Below are positions 42,401 to 50,915 of a stretch of 64,000 nt of DNA, piece by piece. The notes under the pieces are model-generated. The model worked only from the letters and a program-made list of their open reading frames with translations, was not told the DNA's origin and did no database searches. The stretch is from positions 1 to 64,000 of the forward strand of contig CAJWML010000003.1 of assembly GCA_913043285.1 (NCBI GenBank), given 5' to 3'. How positions within the stretch are numbered: the first letter of the stretch is position 1; each line of letters opens with the position of its first letter. The translations under genes were made by a program, and so were the position numbers. Source of the stretch: CAKZNE01 sp002695025 (GTDB taxonomy: Bacteria; Bacteroidota; Bacteroidia; Flavobacteriales; Schleiferiaceae).

Positions 42401-44300
42401 CCTCTATCTTGAAGCTTCCGGGGGCTGTGACTCCAGTGTAGCATACCTGATGAGCCCTTGTATTGACCTTACTTCCGCCAGCTCTCCTGTATTAAGTTTC
42501 TGGTACCACATGTTCGGGGCCAATATGGGAACCCTGGGGGTGGATATCTTTGATGGATCGGAATGGCATTATGACGTAATTCCTGTTATCTCCGGCAACC
42601 AGGGAACCTCCTGGAAAGAACAGCAGGTAAACCTTTTACCCTACATCGGGAACACTATTGTGATACGTTTCCGCGGAAAGACCGGCAACGATTTTGCAGC
42701 CGATGTAAGCATTGACGACATCGGTATTTTTGAAAACAGCCAGTCTCCCCTGGCCAATTTCAACCAGGATAACGCCCAAACCTGTATGGATGGGGTAGTG
42801 AATTTTACCGATATATCCCAGAATTCACCTACCTCCTGGAGCTGGGACATTCAACCGAACACCTTTGCCTTCGTTAACGGTAGCAGTTCCTCTTCCAGGA
42901 ACATTTCCGTACAATTCCAGGATGCAGGTACTTACCAGGTAGAGCTGAGGGTTTCCAACGCTTTTGGAAACGACACTCTTGTTCGTAGCAGTGCTGTGGT
43001 TGCCGACCCAGGAGTGGCCCTCCCCGTTTTTGAGGATTTTGAAACACCCCTCTCGCTTCCCCAAAACTGGGAGTTGGAAAATCCGGATGGCTTCATTAGC
43101 TGGACTTTGAAAAACGTTACCGGGGCTACGGGTGCAATGACCAAAGCTGCGGTGATCGAAAACTCTCCTAATGCGAACTTTGCCCAGGAAGACGGTTTGG
43201 TCAGCGAGAATATTGATATGAGAAGCGTGGCTAATCCCATCCTTTTCTTTGATGTGGCACATGCACCCCGCCCGGGCCGGGAAGATTCCCTGATCGTGGA
43301 CATCTCCACCGATTGCGGGCTTACCTACCAGGCTACAGCTTACCAAAAAGGAAGCAGTCAGCTGCAAACCGTACCCCCCACCTCCGCCTTATTTAGCCCT
43401 TCGGTTGCTTCAGACTGGCGCAGGGATACCGTAGACCTTTCTCCCTACATCGGTTCTAACGTAAAATTGAGGTTCCGTAACTATTCCGATCTGGGAAATG
43501 CGGTTTACCTGGATAACATACAATTAGTTTCATCCAGTGCTGTGGCTCCCATTTCGGCTTTCAGTGCCAGTGACACCCTTGCCTGTTTAAATGATGATGT
43601 TGTATTTACCGATCTCAGTTCCGGTGGAGCGGCTACCACCTATAACTGGGACTTTGGTTCCGGAGCGGTTCCCAATGCTGCCAATACTGCCGGCCCACAT
43701 AATGTGAAATTTGTGCGAACCGGTATACAGACGGTAACACTCACCGTGTCCAACAACGGAGGCTTCAGCCAGCATACTATTACAATAGACGTAAAAAGGA
43801 AACCGCTCAGCGTTTTCAATACCTCCATACTAAACCCGCTCACGGTACAATTCAATGACCTTAGCCTGTATGATCCGGATGAGTGGTACTGGGATTTTGG
43901 TGACGGGGATACCTCCTCCATGCAAAACCCGGTTCATACCTATGATTCTGCCGGAACCTATAATGTATACCAGAAAGTAACCAACCGTTGCGGTTTTACC
44001 GACCGCACGGTAACGGTAGCCCTCATCAGCACACCTGAGGAAGAAGAACTGTATTCCATCAGCCTGTACCCTAACCCCAATACCGGTAAATTCAACCTTG
44101 AGATGGAGGGTATTTCCGGCCAGACTGTACAGGTGCAGATCATGGACCTCAGTGGCAAGGTGATCTTAAATGATGAACGCGAAGTTCCGGGAGGGTCCGG
44201 CACTTTAGAGTTTAACCTGGACCATGCTGCTCCAGGGGTTTACCTGCTTCGTGTGCAAACTGAAAAAGGCACCCACACTTTACGCACGGTGAAACGGTAG
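39411..44300 (+). CDS. T9SS-exported subtilisin-like serine protease (S8) with PKD-type domains
   Basis: A 1629-residue exported protease. Signal peptide 1-21 (ends LLAQ). After a propeptide-like region, the S8 domain carries the triad D243 (GIGDDG), H268 (HGDHVAGT) and S436 (SGTSMSSPG); N in FSAGNDG forms the oxyanion hole. Downstream are beta-sandwich units including MAM/jellyroll-like anchor domains (TIPYTQNFESF, LPVFEDFETP), PKD domains (DYWYWDFGDGD-like YWDFGDGDTSS with HTYDSAGTYNV) and a final type A sorting domain (LYPNPNTGKFNLEM, ending RTVKR). The enzyme probably degrades extracellular protein. It is monocistronic and terminates in a hairpin inside the neighbouring convergent gene. 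Confidence 0.93.
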   Translation: MKKLLLTGCLCTGMIVNLLAQEKQEQAYPVLLTNFTLHYNGNENIKDAPRPGSAEIVNGHVYRIIQLKGIHLGPSDLGFEALQYLPKHAFIVRIPVKNYDAVKQSVYARGGWMSLISPEMKLSKRLYQDNIPEWAWTGNGNFKAWITYFKDLGHEDVRQRLTRYGYTILEEQASDHRFMVSIPAEAVDPTAALPFVSHLQEMEDPGHPENYTARTNHRVNTLQSSYPGAPDYDGSGVVVGIGDDGEIGPHIDYKGRLTQNAGNSSGDHGDHVAGTVFGAGNLNPRGRGMAPGAEVYYQNYPTNLQTVDNNYDNLGVRITNSSYSNGCNDGYTNFTQQMDQDILDNPTLLHVFSAGNDGSSNCNYGAGPGWGNVTGGHKIAKNVLTVANLSREDVLSGSSSRGPASDGRIKPDIAAVGSSVFSTSDPNTYVVKSGTSMSSPGTAGTAAVLYQAMRDKNSGNDPESGLLKAIMQNSADDLGQPGPDFLYGYGRLNARRAYKIINNQNYFIDSVTDGNSKSFQIVAPANTAQVKIMLYWPDLPASTSAARAIVNDLDLEVLHGGTTLLPWVLDPTPNPANLNSPAVQARDSLNNMEQVTITNPSGNIDINVTGFNVPGMGQKFYVVYEFIEDEVILTYPLGGEGFVPGETEYIRWDAPSDAGNFSLEYSADGGLNWQVINNSIGAGRRYETWVVPDSAGSTYKIRVSRNGKSSETPGTFTIIDVPKNINVPRSCPDSLLISWDPVPGAIGYIVYRLGARYMDSVGTTTFTSMNVAPSNPFQEDWLSVAAIAPGNNVGQRAIAIQKPQGIFNCGVVEDLKLTKVVSPPTGAFPDCYNLINVPVTVRVQNSGRNPVSNFQLAYSFDNGPATFATVNSTIAPGGFLDYTFPGSSLTLLSNHTIQVVCIYANDENAYNDTLSGNIQTYTGSTVTIPYTQNFESFSSCGTNSNCEQTFCTLTSGWYNPANGFSDDIDWRTNNGPTPSNQTGPSVDHNPGTGTGNYLYLEASGGCDSSVAYLMSPCIDLTSASSPVLSFWYHMFGANMGTLGVDIFDGSEWHYDVIPVISGNQGTSWKEQQVNLLPYIGNTIVIRFRGKTGNDFAADVSIDDIGIFENSQSPLANFNQDNAQTCMDGVVNFTDISQNSPTSWSWDIQPNTFAFVNGSSSSSRNISVQFQDAGTYQVELRVSNAFGNDTLVRSSAVVADPGVALPVFEDFETPLSLPQNWELENPDGFISWTLKNVTGATGAMTKAAVIENSPNANFAQEDGLVSENIDMRSVANPILFFDVAHAPRPGREDSLIVDISTDCGLTYQATAYQKGSSQLQTVPPTSALFSPSVASDWRRDTVDLSPYIGSNVKLRFRNYSDLGNAVYLDNIQLVSSSAVAPISAFSASDTLACLNDDVVFTDLSSGGAATTYNWDFGSGAVPNAANTAGPHNVKFVRTGIQTVTLTVSNNGGFSQHTITIDVKRKPLSVFNTSILNPLTVQFNDLSLYDPDEWYWDFGDGDTSSMQNPVHTYDSAGTYNVYQKVTNRCGFTDRTVTVALISTPEEEELYSISLYPNPNTGKFNLEMEGISGQTVQVQIMDLSGKVILNDEREVPGGSGTLEFNLDHAAPGVYLLRVQTEKGTHTLRTVKR

Positions 44301-44317
44301 ATCCAAAAAATGATCTC

Positions 44318-45781
44318 TTAAGCAACCCTCGGTTCGGTAACCGGGGGTTCTTTTTTGGTGGTCAGCAACAGCAAGCCCCCGTAGGTTAGCAAACCATTTA
44401 CGATTAACAATTCAAAGCCAAACTCATAATTGAACCAGGCTTTGGAGTTACTTTTCAGGATAAAACTCAGGATAGGCGCTATTACCGCCACAATGGGCAC
44501 ATATTTATCCCTGACATTCAATTTAGAAAACAGGCCAAAAGCGTATAATCCCAGTAAGGGCCCATACGTATACCCGGCTGCTACAAACAGCTCTTTGATC
44601 ACGCTTTCATCTACGGTGTATTTAAACACCAGTATAACCAGCAACAGTACCAGCGAAAAAGCAATGTGCACTTGCTTACGAACCCTCTTACCTTTACCGG
44701 CTTCCATCTTTTTAACATCCAGAAAATCTACACAAAAGGAAGTGGTTAAGGCCGTAAGGGCAGAATCTGCACTGCTATAAGCGGCTGCTATTAAGCCGAT
44801 GATAAAGAACACGGCTACCACCAAACCTAAACCACCACTAAGTGCTACGGCAGGATATAACTTATCACCTGTTTCGGTGATACCTGCCGCATCTGCATAA
44901 TCGTATAATAGAACACCCAGGCATAGGAAAATCAGATTGACCACTACCAGAGTGATACTCAGCCAGGTCATATTTTTTTGTGCATCACTCAGTGAACGGC
45001 AGCTCAGGTTTTTTTGCATCATATCCTGGTCTAGCCCGGTCATCACAATAGTTATAAAAGCACCTGACAAAAACTGGGTCCAGAAGAAGTTGGGAGTTCC
45101 CCATCCCTCCCAGAAGAATATTTTGGATTTGGGGGAATCCGCAATGTAGGATATCAGTCCCTGTTCCGGTATCAGTTGATCCTTAATGAGAATAACAGTT
45201 AGGATTACTGCGGCCAGCATAAAAGCAGTCTGTAGGGTATCCGTCCATATAATAGTCTTGATCCCCGAACGAAAAGTATATACCCATATCAACACAATAG
45301 TCACCAGTACTGTTACCCAGAAGGGCACGTTATACTGTTCAAAAACAGCATATTGCAACACTATGGCCACGAGGTAAAGCCGGAATGAAGCGCCAATTAC
45401 ACGGGAAAGGATAAAGAAAAAAGCCCCGGTCTTATAGGAGTAAAACCCAAAGCGCTGATCCAGGTAAGTGTAAATGGAAGTTAACTCCAGGCGGTAATAC
45501 AAGGGCAATAAAACCTTGATGATCACAAAGTAGCCAAGGAGGTAACCCAGCACCACCTGCATATAGCTGAAACTGCTGCCATCCACCCATCCGGGAACGG
45601 AAATAAAAGTAACTCCGCTTAAGGAAGCACCTACCATACCAAAGGCCACTACAAACCAGGGACTTTGGCGGTTTCCCAGGAAAAAGGCATCGTTATCATC
45701 CTTGCGTCCCGTGAAATAGGACACCAGTATCAACAAGAGAAAATACAGACCTATTACGGTGATGATGAGCGTTGGGGTCAT
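44318..45781 (-). CDS. Sodium:solute symporter (SSS family)
   Basis: A 487-residue integral membrane protein of the SSS family with about 13 transmembrane helices. Landmarks are FFLGNRQSPWFVVAFGMVGASLSGVTFISVPGWV at the N-terminus (residues about 33-66), the signature region AFITIVMTGLDQDMMQKNLSCR and GLIAAAYSSADSALTALTTSFCVDFL (the sodium-site helix). It is distinct from the symporter at 34953-36674 and lacks the long hydrophilic insertion. Substrate unknown. Its last codons (VTEPRVA and stop) also form the terminator hairpin of the convergent S8 protease gene. The divergent neighbour is recR. Confidence 0.9.
   Translation of the reverse strand: MTPTLIITVIGLYFLLLILVSYFTGRKDDNDAFFLGNRQSPWFVVAFGMVGASLSGVTFISVPGWVDGSSFSYMQVVLGYLLGYFVIIKVLLPLYYRLELTSIYTYLDQRFGFYSYKTGAFFFILSRVIGASFRLYLVAIVLQYAVFEQYNVPFWVTVLVTIVLIWVYTFRSGIKTIIWTDTLQTAFMLAAVILTVILIKDQLIPEQGLISYIADSPKSKIFFWEGWGTPNFFWTQFLSGAFITIVMTGLDQDMMQKNLSCRSLSDAQKNMTWLSITLVVVNLIFLCLGVLLYDYADAAGITETGDKLYPAVALSGGLGLVVAVFFIIGLIAAAYSSADSALTALTTSFCVDFLDVKKMEAGKGKRVRKQVHIAFSLVLLLVILVFKYTVDESVIKELFVAAGYTYGPLLGLYAFGLFSKLNVRDKYVPIVAVIAPILSFILKSNSKAWFNYEFGFELLIVNGLLTYGGLLLLTTKKEPPVTEPRVA
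44324..44356 (+). terminator. Terminator of the S8 protease gene, inside the symporter's 3' coding end
   Basis: A 10-bp stem (AACCCTCGGT at 44324-44333 with ACCGGGGGTT at 44340-44349, one G-T pair) has a 6-nt loop and is followed by TTTTTT at 44351-44356. It lies entirely within the last codons of the opposite-strand symporter gene. Confidence 0.85.
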
Positions 45782-45828
45782 GCCTTAAAGTTTTAGCAAA
45801 AGAAATAATTTGTGTACAAATCAGTCCA

Positions 45829-45836
45829 TATCTTTG
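45829..45836 (+). promoter_or_regulatory. recR -7 promoter element (TATCTTTG)
   Basis: TATCTTTG matches TAnnTTTG, with TTTG 16 bases upstream (45809-45812) as a possible -33 element. The predicted transcript start is at about 45843, just before the ATG at 45845, which argues against upstream in-frame starts and implies a nearly leaderless mRNA. Confidence 0.5.
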
Positions 45837-45844
45837 AACTTCTT

Positions 45845-46468
45845 ATGAATTATTCCTCCAAATATCTCGAAAAGGCAGTAGACGAAATAGGGCAGTTACC
45901 CGGTATCGGGAGGAAAACGGCTTTGCGTTTGGCCCTCTTTCTCCTGCGCCAGGAAAAGGAGCAGGTACACAGCCTCTCCCATTCCCTTACCGATCTGAAG
46001 GAAAAAGTGATCTACTGCCGCTCCTGTGGCAACCTCTCGGACCGCGAGCTTTGTGAAATATGCGCCAACCCCTCCAGGGACCAATCACTGGTATGCGTGG
46101 TGGAAGACATTCGTGATGTAATGGCCATTGAAAATACCGGTCAGTTTAAAGGGATTTACCATGTGCTGGGAGGAGTGATCAGTCCTATGGAAGGCATAGG
46201 CCCCTCAGACCTTAATATACAGGGGCTTATTGAAAAAGCGGAACAAGGGAAATTAAGGGAAGTGATCTTTGCCATGGGTTCTACCATGGAAGGGGAAACC
46301 ACCACCTTTTACCTCTATAAAAAACTTATGACCCATACTATTACCTTAACCGCCATTGCCCGGGGTATAGCGGTGGGCGATCAACTGGAGTATGCCGATG
46401 AAATTACCCTGGCCCGTAGCATTACCAACCGTATTCCTTACGAGGCCTCTCTGAAGCAAAACAGTTGA
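45845..46468 (+). CDS. recR: Recombination mediator protein RecR
   Basis: A 207-residue RecR, which with RecF/RecO loads RecA at gaps during DNA repair. The helix-hairpin-helix (DEIGQLPGIGRKTALRLALFLL), the four-Cys zinc motif (CRSCGNLSDRELCEICANPSRD) and the TOPRIM-like region (VCVVEDIRDVMAIENTGQFKGIYHVLGG) are in the expected order. The frame is open to 45812, but ATG 45845 (MNYSSKYLEK) gives the family N-terminus and lies just behind a TATCTTTG promoter element. It heads a plus-strand run with the GT2 gene 56 bp downstream. Confidence 0.97.
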   Translation: MNYSSKYLEKAVDEIGQLPGIGRKTALRLALFLLRQEKEQVHSLSHSLTDLKEKVIYCRSCGNLSDRELCEICANPSRDQSLVCVVEDIRDVMAIENTGQFKGIYHVLGGVISPMEGIGPSDLNIQGLIEKAEQGKLREVIFAMGSTMEGETTTFYLYKKLMTHTITLTAIARGIAVGDQLEYADEITLARSITNRIPYEASLKQNS

Positions 46469-46524
46469 TGCAAACAGTTTTAAACGATACGCTACATTAG
46501 CAAACTGATGCGCTCGCCTGAGGA

Positions 46525-48486
46525 ATGAAGCTCTCCATTGTCATAGTCAACTACAACGTCAAGTTTTTTCTTGAGCAATGCCTTATTTCTGTCTTCCATG
46601 CCTTGAAAGGTATAGAAGCCGAGGTTTTTGTAGTAGATAATGATTCCGTGGATGGCAGTGCTGAAATGGTACGGCAGAAATTTCCACAGGTTATACTCAT
46701 CGCCAATAAAAAAAACGTTGGTTTTGCCGTGGCCAACAACCAGGCTATCCGTAAAGCTTCCGGGCAGTATGTATTGTTGCTTAACCCGGATACGGTGGTG
46801 GAAGAGGAAACCTTTGCCAAAAGCATGGCCTTTATGGACAATCATCCAGATGCCGGAGCACTGGGCGTTAAGATGATGGATGGTAAAGGAAACTTCCTGC
46901 CCGAATCCAAGCGGGGACTGCCCACACCCTGGGTAGCTTTTTACAAGATATTCGGCTGGACCACCCTTTTTCCGCGCTCCAAAAAGTTTGCCCGTTACTA
47001 TATGGGCCATCTGGATAAAGATGCCAATCACGAAGTGGAAGTCCTGGCCGGGGCCTATATGCTCATGCGCCAGGAAGCGCTGGATAAATCAGGCCTGCTG
47101 GACGAAACCTTTTTTATGTACGGAGAGGATATTGACCTTTCCTACCGCATTACCAAAGCTGGCTATAAAAATTACTACTTGGCTGACACCAGCATTATTC
47201 ATTATAAAGGGGAAAGCACTAAAAAAGGTAGCCTCAACTATGTATATATCTTTTATAAGGCCATGATCATTTTTGCGGAGAAGCATTTCAGCAGCAGCTA
47301 CGCCCGCTTCTTCCGCTTTTTTATATTAATGGCCATCTATTTCCGTGCAGCACTTTCTCTGGTAAAGCGAATGGCTACGGCCCTTGCTCTACCCTTGCTG
47401 GATGCGGTTATTTTGGTCGGTGGACTTTTCTATATCAAGGAATACTGGGAAAACAACCATCGTTTTATTGTGGGTGGCGAATACTCTTTTGACCTCATTA
47501 AAATTGCTTTCCCCCTCTATGCTTTAGGGTGGATAGGCGGTATTTACCTCAACGGAGGATATGAAAGACCTACCCGTATCGCCCAGCTTTTACGGGGTAT
47601 ATTCCTGGGCTCCATTGCCATTATTGTAGGTTATAGCCTGGTAAGTGAACAATACCGTTTTTCCCGGGCCATCCTGCTGTTGGGAGGCGTATGGGCCGCT
47701 CTGTCTATCCCGGCTTCGCGTCTCATCCTGCAAAAAATGACCGGTATTCGTTTGCTGACTTCCACCGGTAAGGATAAACGGGTGATTATTGTTGGCAAGC
47801 CTGATGAGGCAGAACGTGTGGAACACATGATAGAGCAGGCCCAGGACAAGGTATCCTATATCTCCTTTGTTAACGAACCCGGTGGCACCATACAATCTGA
47901 GAAGTATACCGGCAGCTTTGACCAGTTGAACGAAATAGTGGGCGTTTTTGAGATCGATGAAGTGATTTTCTGCGCTCGCGATATTTCCAGCAATGACATC
48001 TTCCGGAAAATGAGCGACCTTAATCCCACAGGGGTGGAGATAAAGATTGCTCCTACTGAAAGCCAGTTTGTGATCGGCAGCAACTCTATTGACGCACAGG
48101 GTTCCTGGTACACCATCCAATTCAACGATATCTCCAAACCCTCCAACCGCAGGGCCAAACGCCTGCTGGACATCAGCATGGCCTTTTTATTCTTGATCCT
48201 TAGCCCCCTGCTAATAGGGTTTGTTGAGAATAAGGGTGGGTATTTTAAGAATATGTTCCGGGCACTATGGGGAAGTACCACCCTGGTGGGATATGACACC
48301 TCCGTACCGGTGGATCACCTTCCCCGTCTTAAAGCAGGTATATTGAAAACCACGGAAATGATGAATACCACCCGCGTTGATAGCAGCGCCTGCAATCATC
48401 TTAACCAGCTTTACGCCAAGGATTACTCCGTATGGAGCGACCTTAATTTTGTTGTGAGCAATTTCAAAAAGTTAGGACAAGCATGA
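46525..48486 (+). CDS. GT2 glycosyltransferase fused to a degenerate polyprenyl sugar-phosphate transferase
   Basis: A 653-residue membrane protein. Residues 1-250 are a family 2 glycosyltransferase (MKLSIVIVNYNVKFFLEQCL, VVDNDSVDGS, LLNPDTVV as the DxD-type motif, and EVLAGAYMLMRQEALDKSGLLDETFFMYGEDIDLSYR). Residues 265-410 hold several membrane segments, and residues 415-540 a Rossmann-like part (KRVIIVGKPDEAERVEHMI). The end resembles bacterial sugar transferases (RRAKRLLDISMAFLFLILSPLL, TTLVGYDTS where active enzymes have SLVGPRP) but lacks the catalytic KFRSM segment. It probably makes a lipid-linked surface polysaccharide. A PhyH-type gene overlaps its stop by four bases. Confidence 0.85.
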   Translation: MKLSIVIVNYNVKFFLEQCLISVFHALKGIEAEVFVVDNDSVDGSAEMVRQKFPQVILIANKKNVGFAVANNQAIRKASGQYVLLLNPDTVVEEETFAKSMAFMDNHPDAGALGVKMMDGKGNFLPESKRGLPTPWVAFYKIFGWTTLFPRSKKFARYYMGHLDKDANHEVEVLAGAYMLMRQEALDKSGLLDETFFMYGEDIDLSYRITKAGYKNYYLADTSIIHYKGESTKKGSLNYVYIFYKAMIIFAEKHFSSSYARFFRFFILMAIYFRAALSLVKRMATALALPLLDAVILVGGLFYIKEYWENNHRFIVGGEYSFDLIKIAFPLYALGWIGGIYLNGGYERPTRIAQLLRGIFLGSIAIIVGYSLVSEQYRFSRAILLLGGVWAALSIPASRLILQKMTGIRLLTSTGKDKRVIIVGKPDEAERVEHMIEQAQDKVSYISFVNEPGGTIQSEKYTGSFDQLNEIVGVFEIDEVIFCARDISSNDIFRKMSDLNPTGVEIKIAPTESQFVIGSNSIDAQGSWYTIQFNDISKPSNRRAKRLLDISMAFLFLILSPLLIGFVENKGGYFKNMFRALWGSTTLVGYDTSVPVDHLPRLKAGILKTTEMMNTTRVDSSACNHLNQLYAKDYSVWSDLNFVVSNFKKLGQA

Positions 48487-49436
48487 GAAGCCTCAAAGAC
48501 CATCTGGAAGATTACCGGCTCACCTACTTTGTGTACAATATGCTTCACCAAAAACAGCTGGAAAAAAATCGTTCCGCCTATAAAAAGTTTGGCCTCAGGA
48601 AAAATATCTGCTCTTCAATCTCCTATAAGGATCTGAAAGACCTTCCGGGTGAAAAGCCCTGGCTGGATACCCAAAGCCTGAAGAATATTGCCACTACCCA
48701 TGACGATTTTAAAAAACTACCCGCAACCATTCAGGACTCCATAATAAACTGGTCTGAAAACGGTTACGCCATTCTTCCATCTTTATTCGCTGAAAATGAA
48801 GTTGGCCAGATCAACGAGGAGATAGAAACACTCCTTAATAAAGGTACCGTACAATGGCAGTATAATAAGCGTAAAGTGATGTTCGCCTACCGTCATTCAG
48901 AGCTTATCCGTAACATCCTCGATAAACCTGAACTCAACCAAACCCTGCGGTTTTTGCTGGGGAAACCGGTGGATCTTTTTTCGAGCATCAATTTCTACAA
49001 AGGAAGTGAGCAATTACCTCATTCCGACAGCATTCACATGAGTACCCACCCTGAGGGCTACCTGATTGCTATCTGGATAGCCCTGGAAGACATTGAGGAA
49101 GGTTCCGGTCCCCTCACCTATTACCCGGGTTCCCATAAGCTACCCTATATCCACTGCGGGGATATTGGTGCAGAAGGAGGCTTCCTTAAAATGGACAGTG
49201 CCCCCTATAATAAATACGAAGAACGTATTGAAGAGTTATTGGCTAAAGAAGAATTGAAATCCGAAACCTTTCTTCCTCGTAAAGGAGATGTGCTGATCTG
49301 GCATGCCAATCTACTGCACGGAGGTAGCCCCGTAACAAACCCTGACCGTACCCGCAAGAGTATGGTACTGCATTATTATGCCCAGGACGTTATTTGCTAC
49401 CATGAGATCAGTCAGCGTCCTACACTCTGGCCCTGA
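48483..49436 (+). CDS. Phytanoyl-CoA dioxygenase (PhyH) family protein
   Basis: A 317-residue Fe(II)/2-oxoglutarate-dependent oxygenase-like protein. The iron ligands are visible as HSDSIHM (HxD motif; residues about 180-186) and the later His in WHANLLHGGSPVTNP, followed by the 2-oxoglutarate-binding Arg in RTRKSMVLHYYA. The intervening segment IAIWIALEDIEEGSGPLTYYPGSHK is a standard PhyH landmark. It overlaps the glycosyltransferase gene by four bases (ATGA), so it may modify the same surface glycolipid or polysaccharide precursor; the substrate is unknown. Confidence 0.87.
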   Translation: MRSLKDHLEDYRLTYFVYNMLHQKQLEKNRSAYKKFGLRKNICSSISYKDLKDLPGEKPWLDTQSLKNIATTHDDFKKLPATIQDSIINWSENGYAILPSLFAENEVGQINEEIETLLNKGTVQWQYNKRKVMFAYRHSELIRNILDKPELNQTLRFLLGKPVDLFSSINFYKGSEQLPHSDSIHMSTHPEGYLIAIWIALEDIEEGSGPLTYYPGSHKLPYIHCGDIGAEGGFLKMDSAPYNKYEERIEELLAKEELKSETFLPRKGDVLIWHANLLHGGSPVTNPDRTRKSMVLHYYAQDVICYHEISQRPTLWP

Positions 49437-49472
49437 TGAACCGCTTTTAAACAATTTGTGGGCTATAATTTT

Positions 49473-49480
49473 TACCTTTG
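49473..49480 (+). promoter_or_regulatory. Bacteroidota -7 element (TACCTTTG)
   Basis: TACCTTTG fits TAnnTTTG and lies 43 bases before the ATG of the E2 gene. TTTG at 49455-49458 is nearby, but its spacing (14 bases) is shorter than usual for a -33 element. Confidence 0.5.
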
Positions 49481-49523
49481 CACTCCTCTTAGGAAGGACA
49501 ATTTCAACCTAGTAAAGACATAA

Positions 49524-50897
49524 ATGGCACAAGTAGAACTTATTATGCCCAAAATGGGCGAAAGTGTGGCCGAAGCCACTATTATCAAATGGCTTAAGGA
49601 AGAGGGAGACACCATTGAACTGGAAGAATCGGTTCTGGAAATCGCTACTGATAAAGTAGACAGCGAAGTTCCCTCACCCTCTGAAGGCATATTGAAGAAA
49701 AAGCTCTTCAATGAAGATGATGTAGTAAAAGTAGGCGAAGCCATTGCCATTATTGAAACCGAAGGAGGTAGCGATACTCCTGGTTCTGGTTCCTCAAACG
49801 CCAGCCTGAACGGTTCTGAAAACCATGCAGAGGAAAAAGAGAGCCCTGCCGTGGCCGAAGCACAAAAAATGGTAAGCTCCGCCCAGGAAACTACAGGGGA
49901 TATTGCCCGCAACTCCAACGGACGTTTTTACTCGCCCCTGGTGCGCAACATTGCCCGTGAGGAAAATATCTCACAACAGGAACTGGATACTATTGATGGT
50001 TCAGGCTCTGAAGGACGCGTCACCAAAAATGATGTACTAAATTATTTGGATAAGCGTGGAAGCGAAAGTTCAGCTCCGGCCTCCACCCCCGCCCCAAGCC
50101 AGCCTAAAGCTCCCGAAACCAAAGCAGCGGCACCCGCCCCAACTGCTGCAGCTCCGGTTAAAGCCCCGGCCCCGGTTAGTGTTAATGAAGGCGATGAGAT
50201 CATTGAGATGGACCGTATGCGCAAGATGATTGCCGAGCATATGGTGATGTCCAAACATACTTCGCCCCACGTTACCTCTTTTGTAGAGGCCGATGTAACC
50301 CACCTGGTGAACTGGAGGAATAAGGTTAAAAAAGAATTTGAAGCCCGCGAAGGTGAAAAGATCACTTTTACCCCTCTGTTTATCGAGGCTGTGGTAAAAG
50401 CTATAAAGGACTTCCCCATGATCAACGTGTCCGTGGATGGGAACTCCATCATCAAGCGCAAGAATATCAACATTGGTATGGCAGCAGCGCTGCCCAGCGG
50501 AAACCTGATTGTACCCGTCATCAAAAATGCAGACCAACTAAACCTGGTAGGTCTTACCCGCCAGGTAAATGATCTGGCCGGAAGAGCACGTGCCAATAAG
50601 CTGAAGCCGGATGAAATCCAGGGTGGAACCTTTACCCTGACCAACGTAGGAACCTTTGGCAATGTAATGGGAACACCCATTATCAACCAGCCACAGGTAG
50701 CCATATTGGCCACTGGTTCCATCAATAAAAAACCAGCGGTAATTGAAACACCTGATGGTGACTTTATCGGTATCCGCCATAAGATGTTCCTTTCCCATTC
50801 CTATGATCACCGTGTTGTTGACGGTGCTTTAGGCGGACAGTTTGTGCGGAGAGTAGCGGATTATCTTGAAAATTTTGATCCCAACCGCGAGTGGTAG
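49524..50897 (+). CDS. Dihydrolipoamide acyltransferase, E2 subunit of a 2-oxo acid dehydrogenase
   Basis: A 457-residue E2 enzyme. The single lipoyl domain (residues 2-80) has the lipoylated Lys44 in ATDKVDSE. A peripheral-subunit-binding domain follows at about 132-172 (YSPLVRNIAREENISQQELD, GRVTKNDVLNYL), then an Ala/Pro-rich linker (about 180-225), and the catalytic domain with H429 and D433 in SHSYDHRVVDGALGGQ. One lipoyl domain and the MPKMGESVAEA start resemble branched-chain or 2-oxoglutarate type E2 rather than PDH E2. The E1 and E3 genes are not in the window, so the exact complex is undecided. Confidence 0.9.
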   Translation: MAQVELIMPKMGESVAEATIIKWLKEEGDTIELEESVLEIATDKVDSEVPSPSEGILKKKLFNEDDVVKVGEAIAIIETEGGSDTPGSGSSNASLNGSENHAEEKESPAVAEAQKMVSSAQETTGDIARNSNGRFYSPLVRNIAREENISQQELDTIDGSGSEGRVTKNDVLNYLDKRGSESSAPASTPAPSQPKAPETKAAAPAPTAAAPVKAPAPVSVNEGDEIIEMDRMRKMIAEHMVMSKHTSPHVTSFVEADVTHLVNWRNKVKKEFEAREGEKITFTPLFIEAVVKAIKDFPMINVSVDGNSIIKRKNINIGMAAALPSGNLIVPVIKNADQLNLVGLTRQVNDLAGRARANKLKPDEIQGGTFTLTNVGTFGNVMGTPIINQPQVAILATGSINKKPAVIETPDGDFIGIRHKMFLSHSYDHRVVDGALGGQFVRRVADYLENFDPNREW

Positions 50898-50915
50898 GGA
50901 CCTAAAAATAACTTA

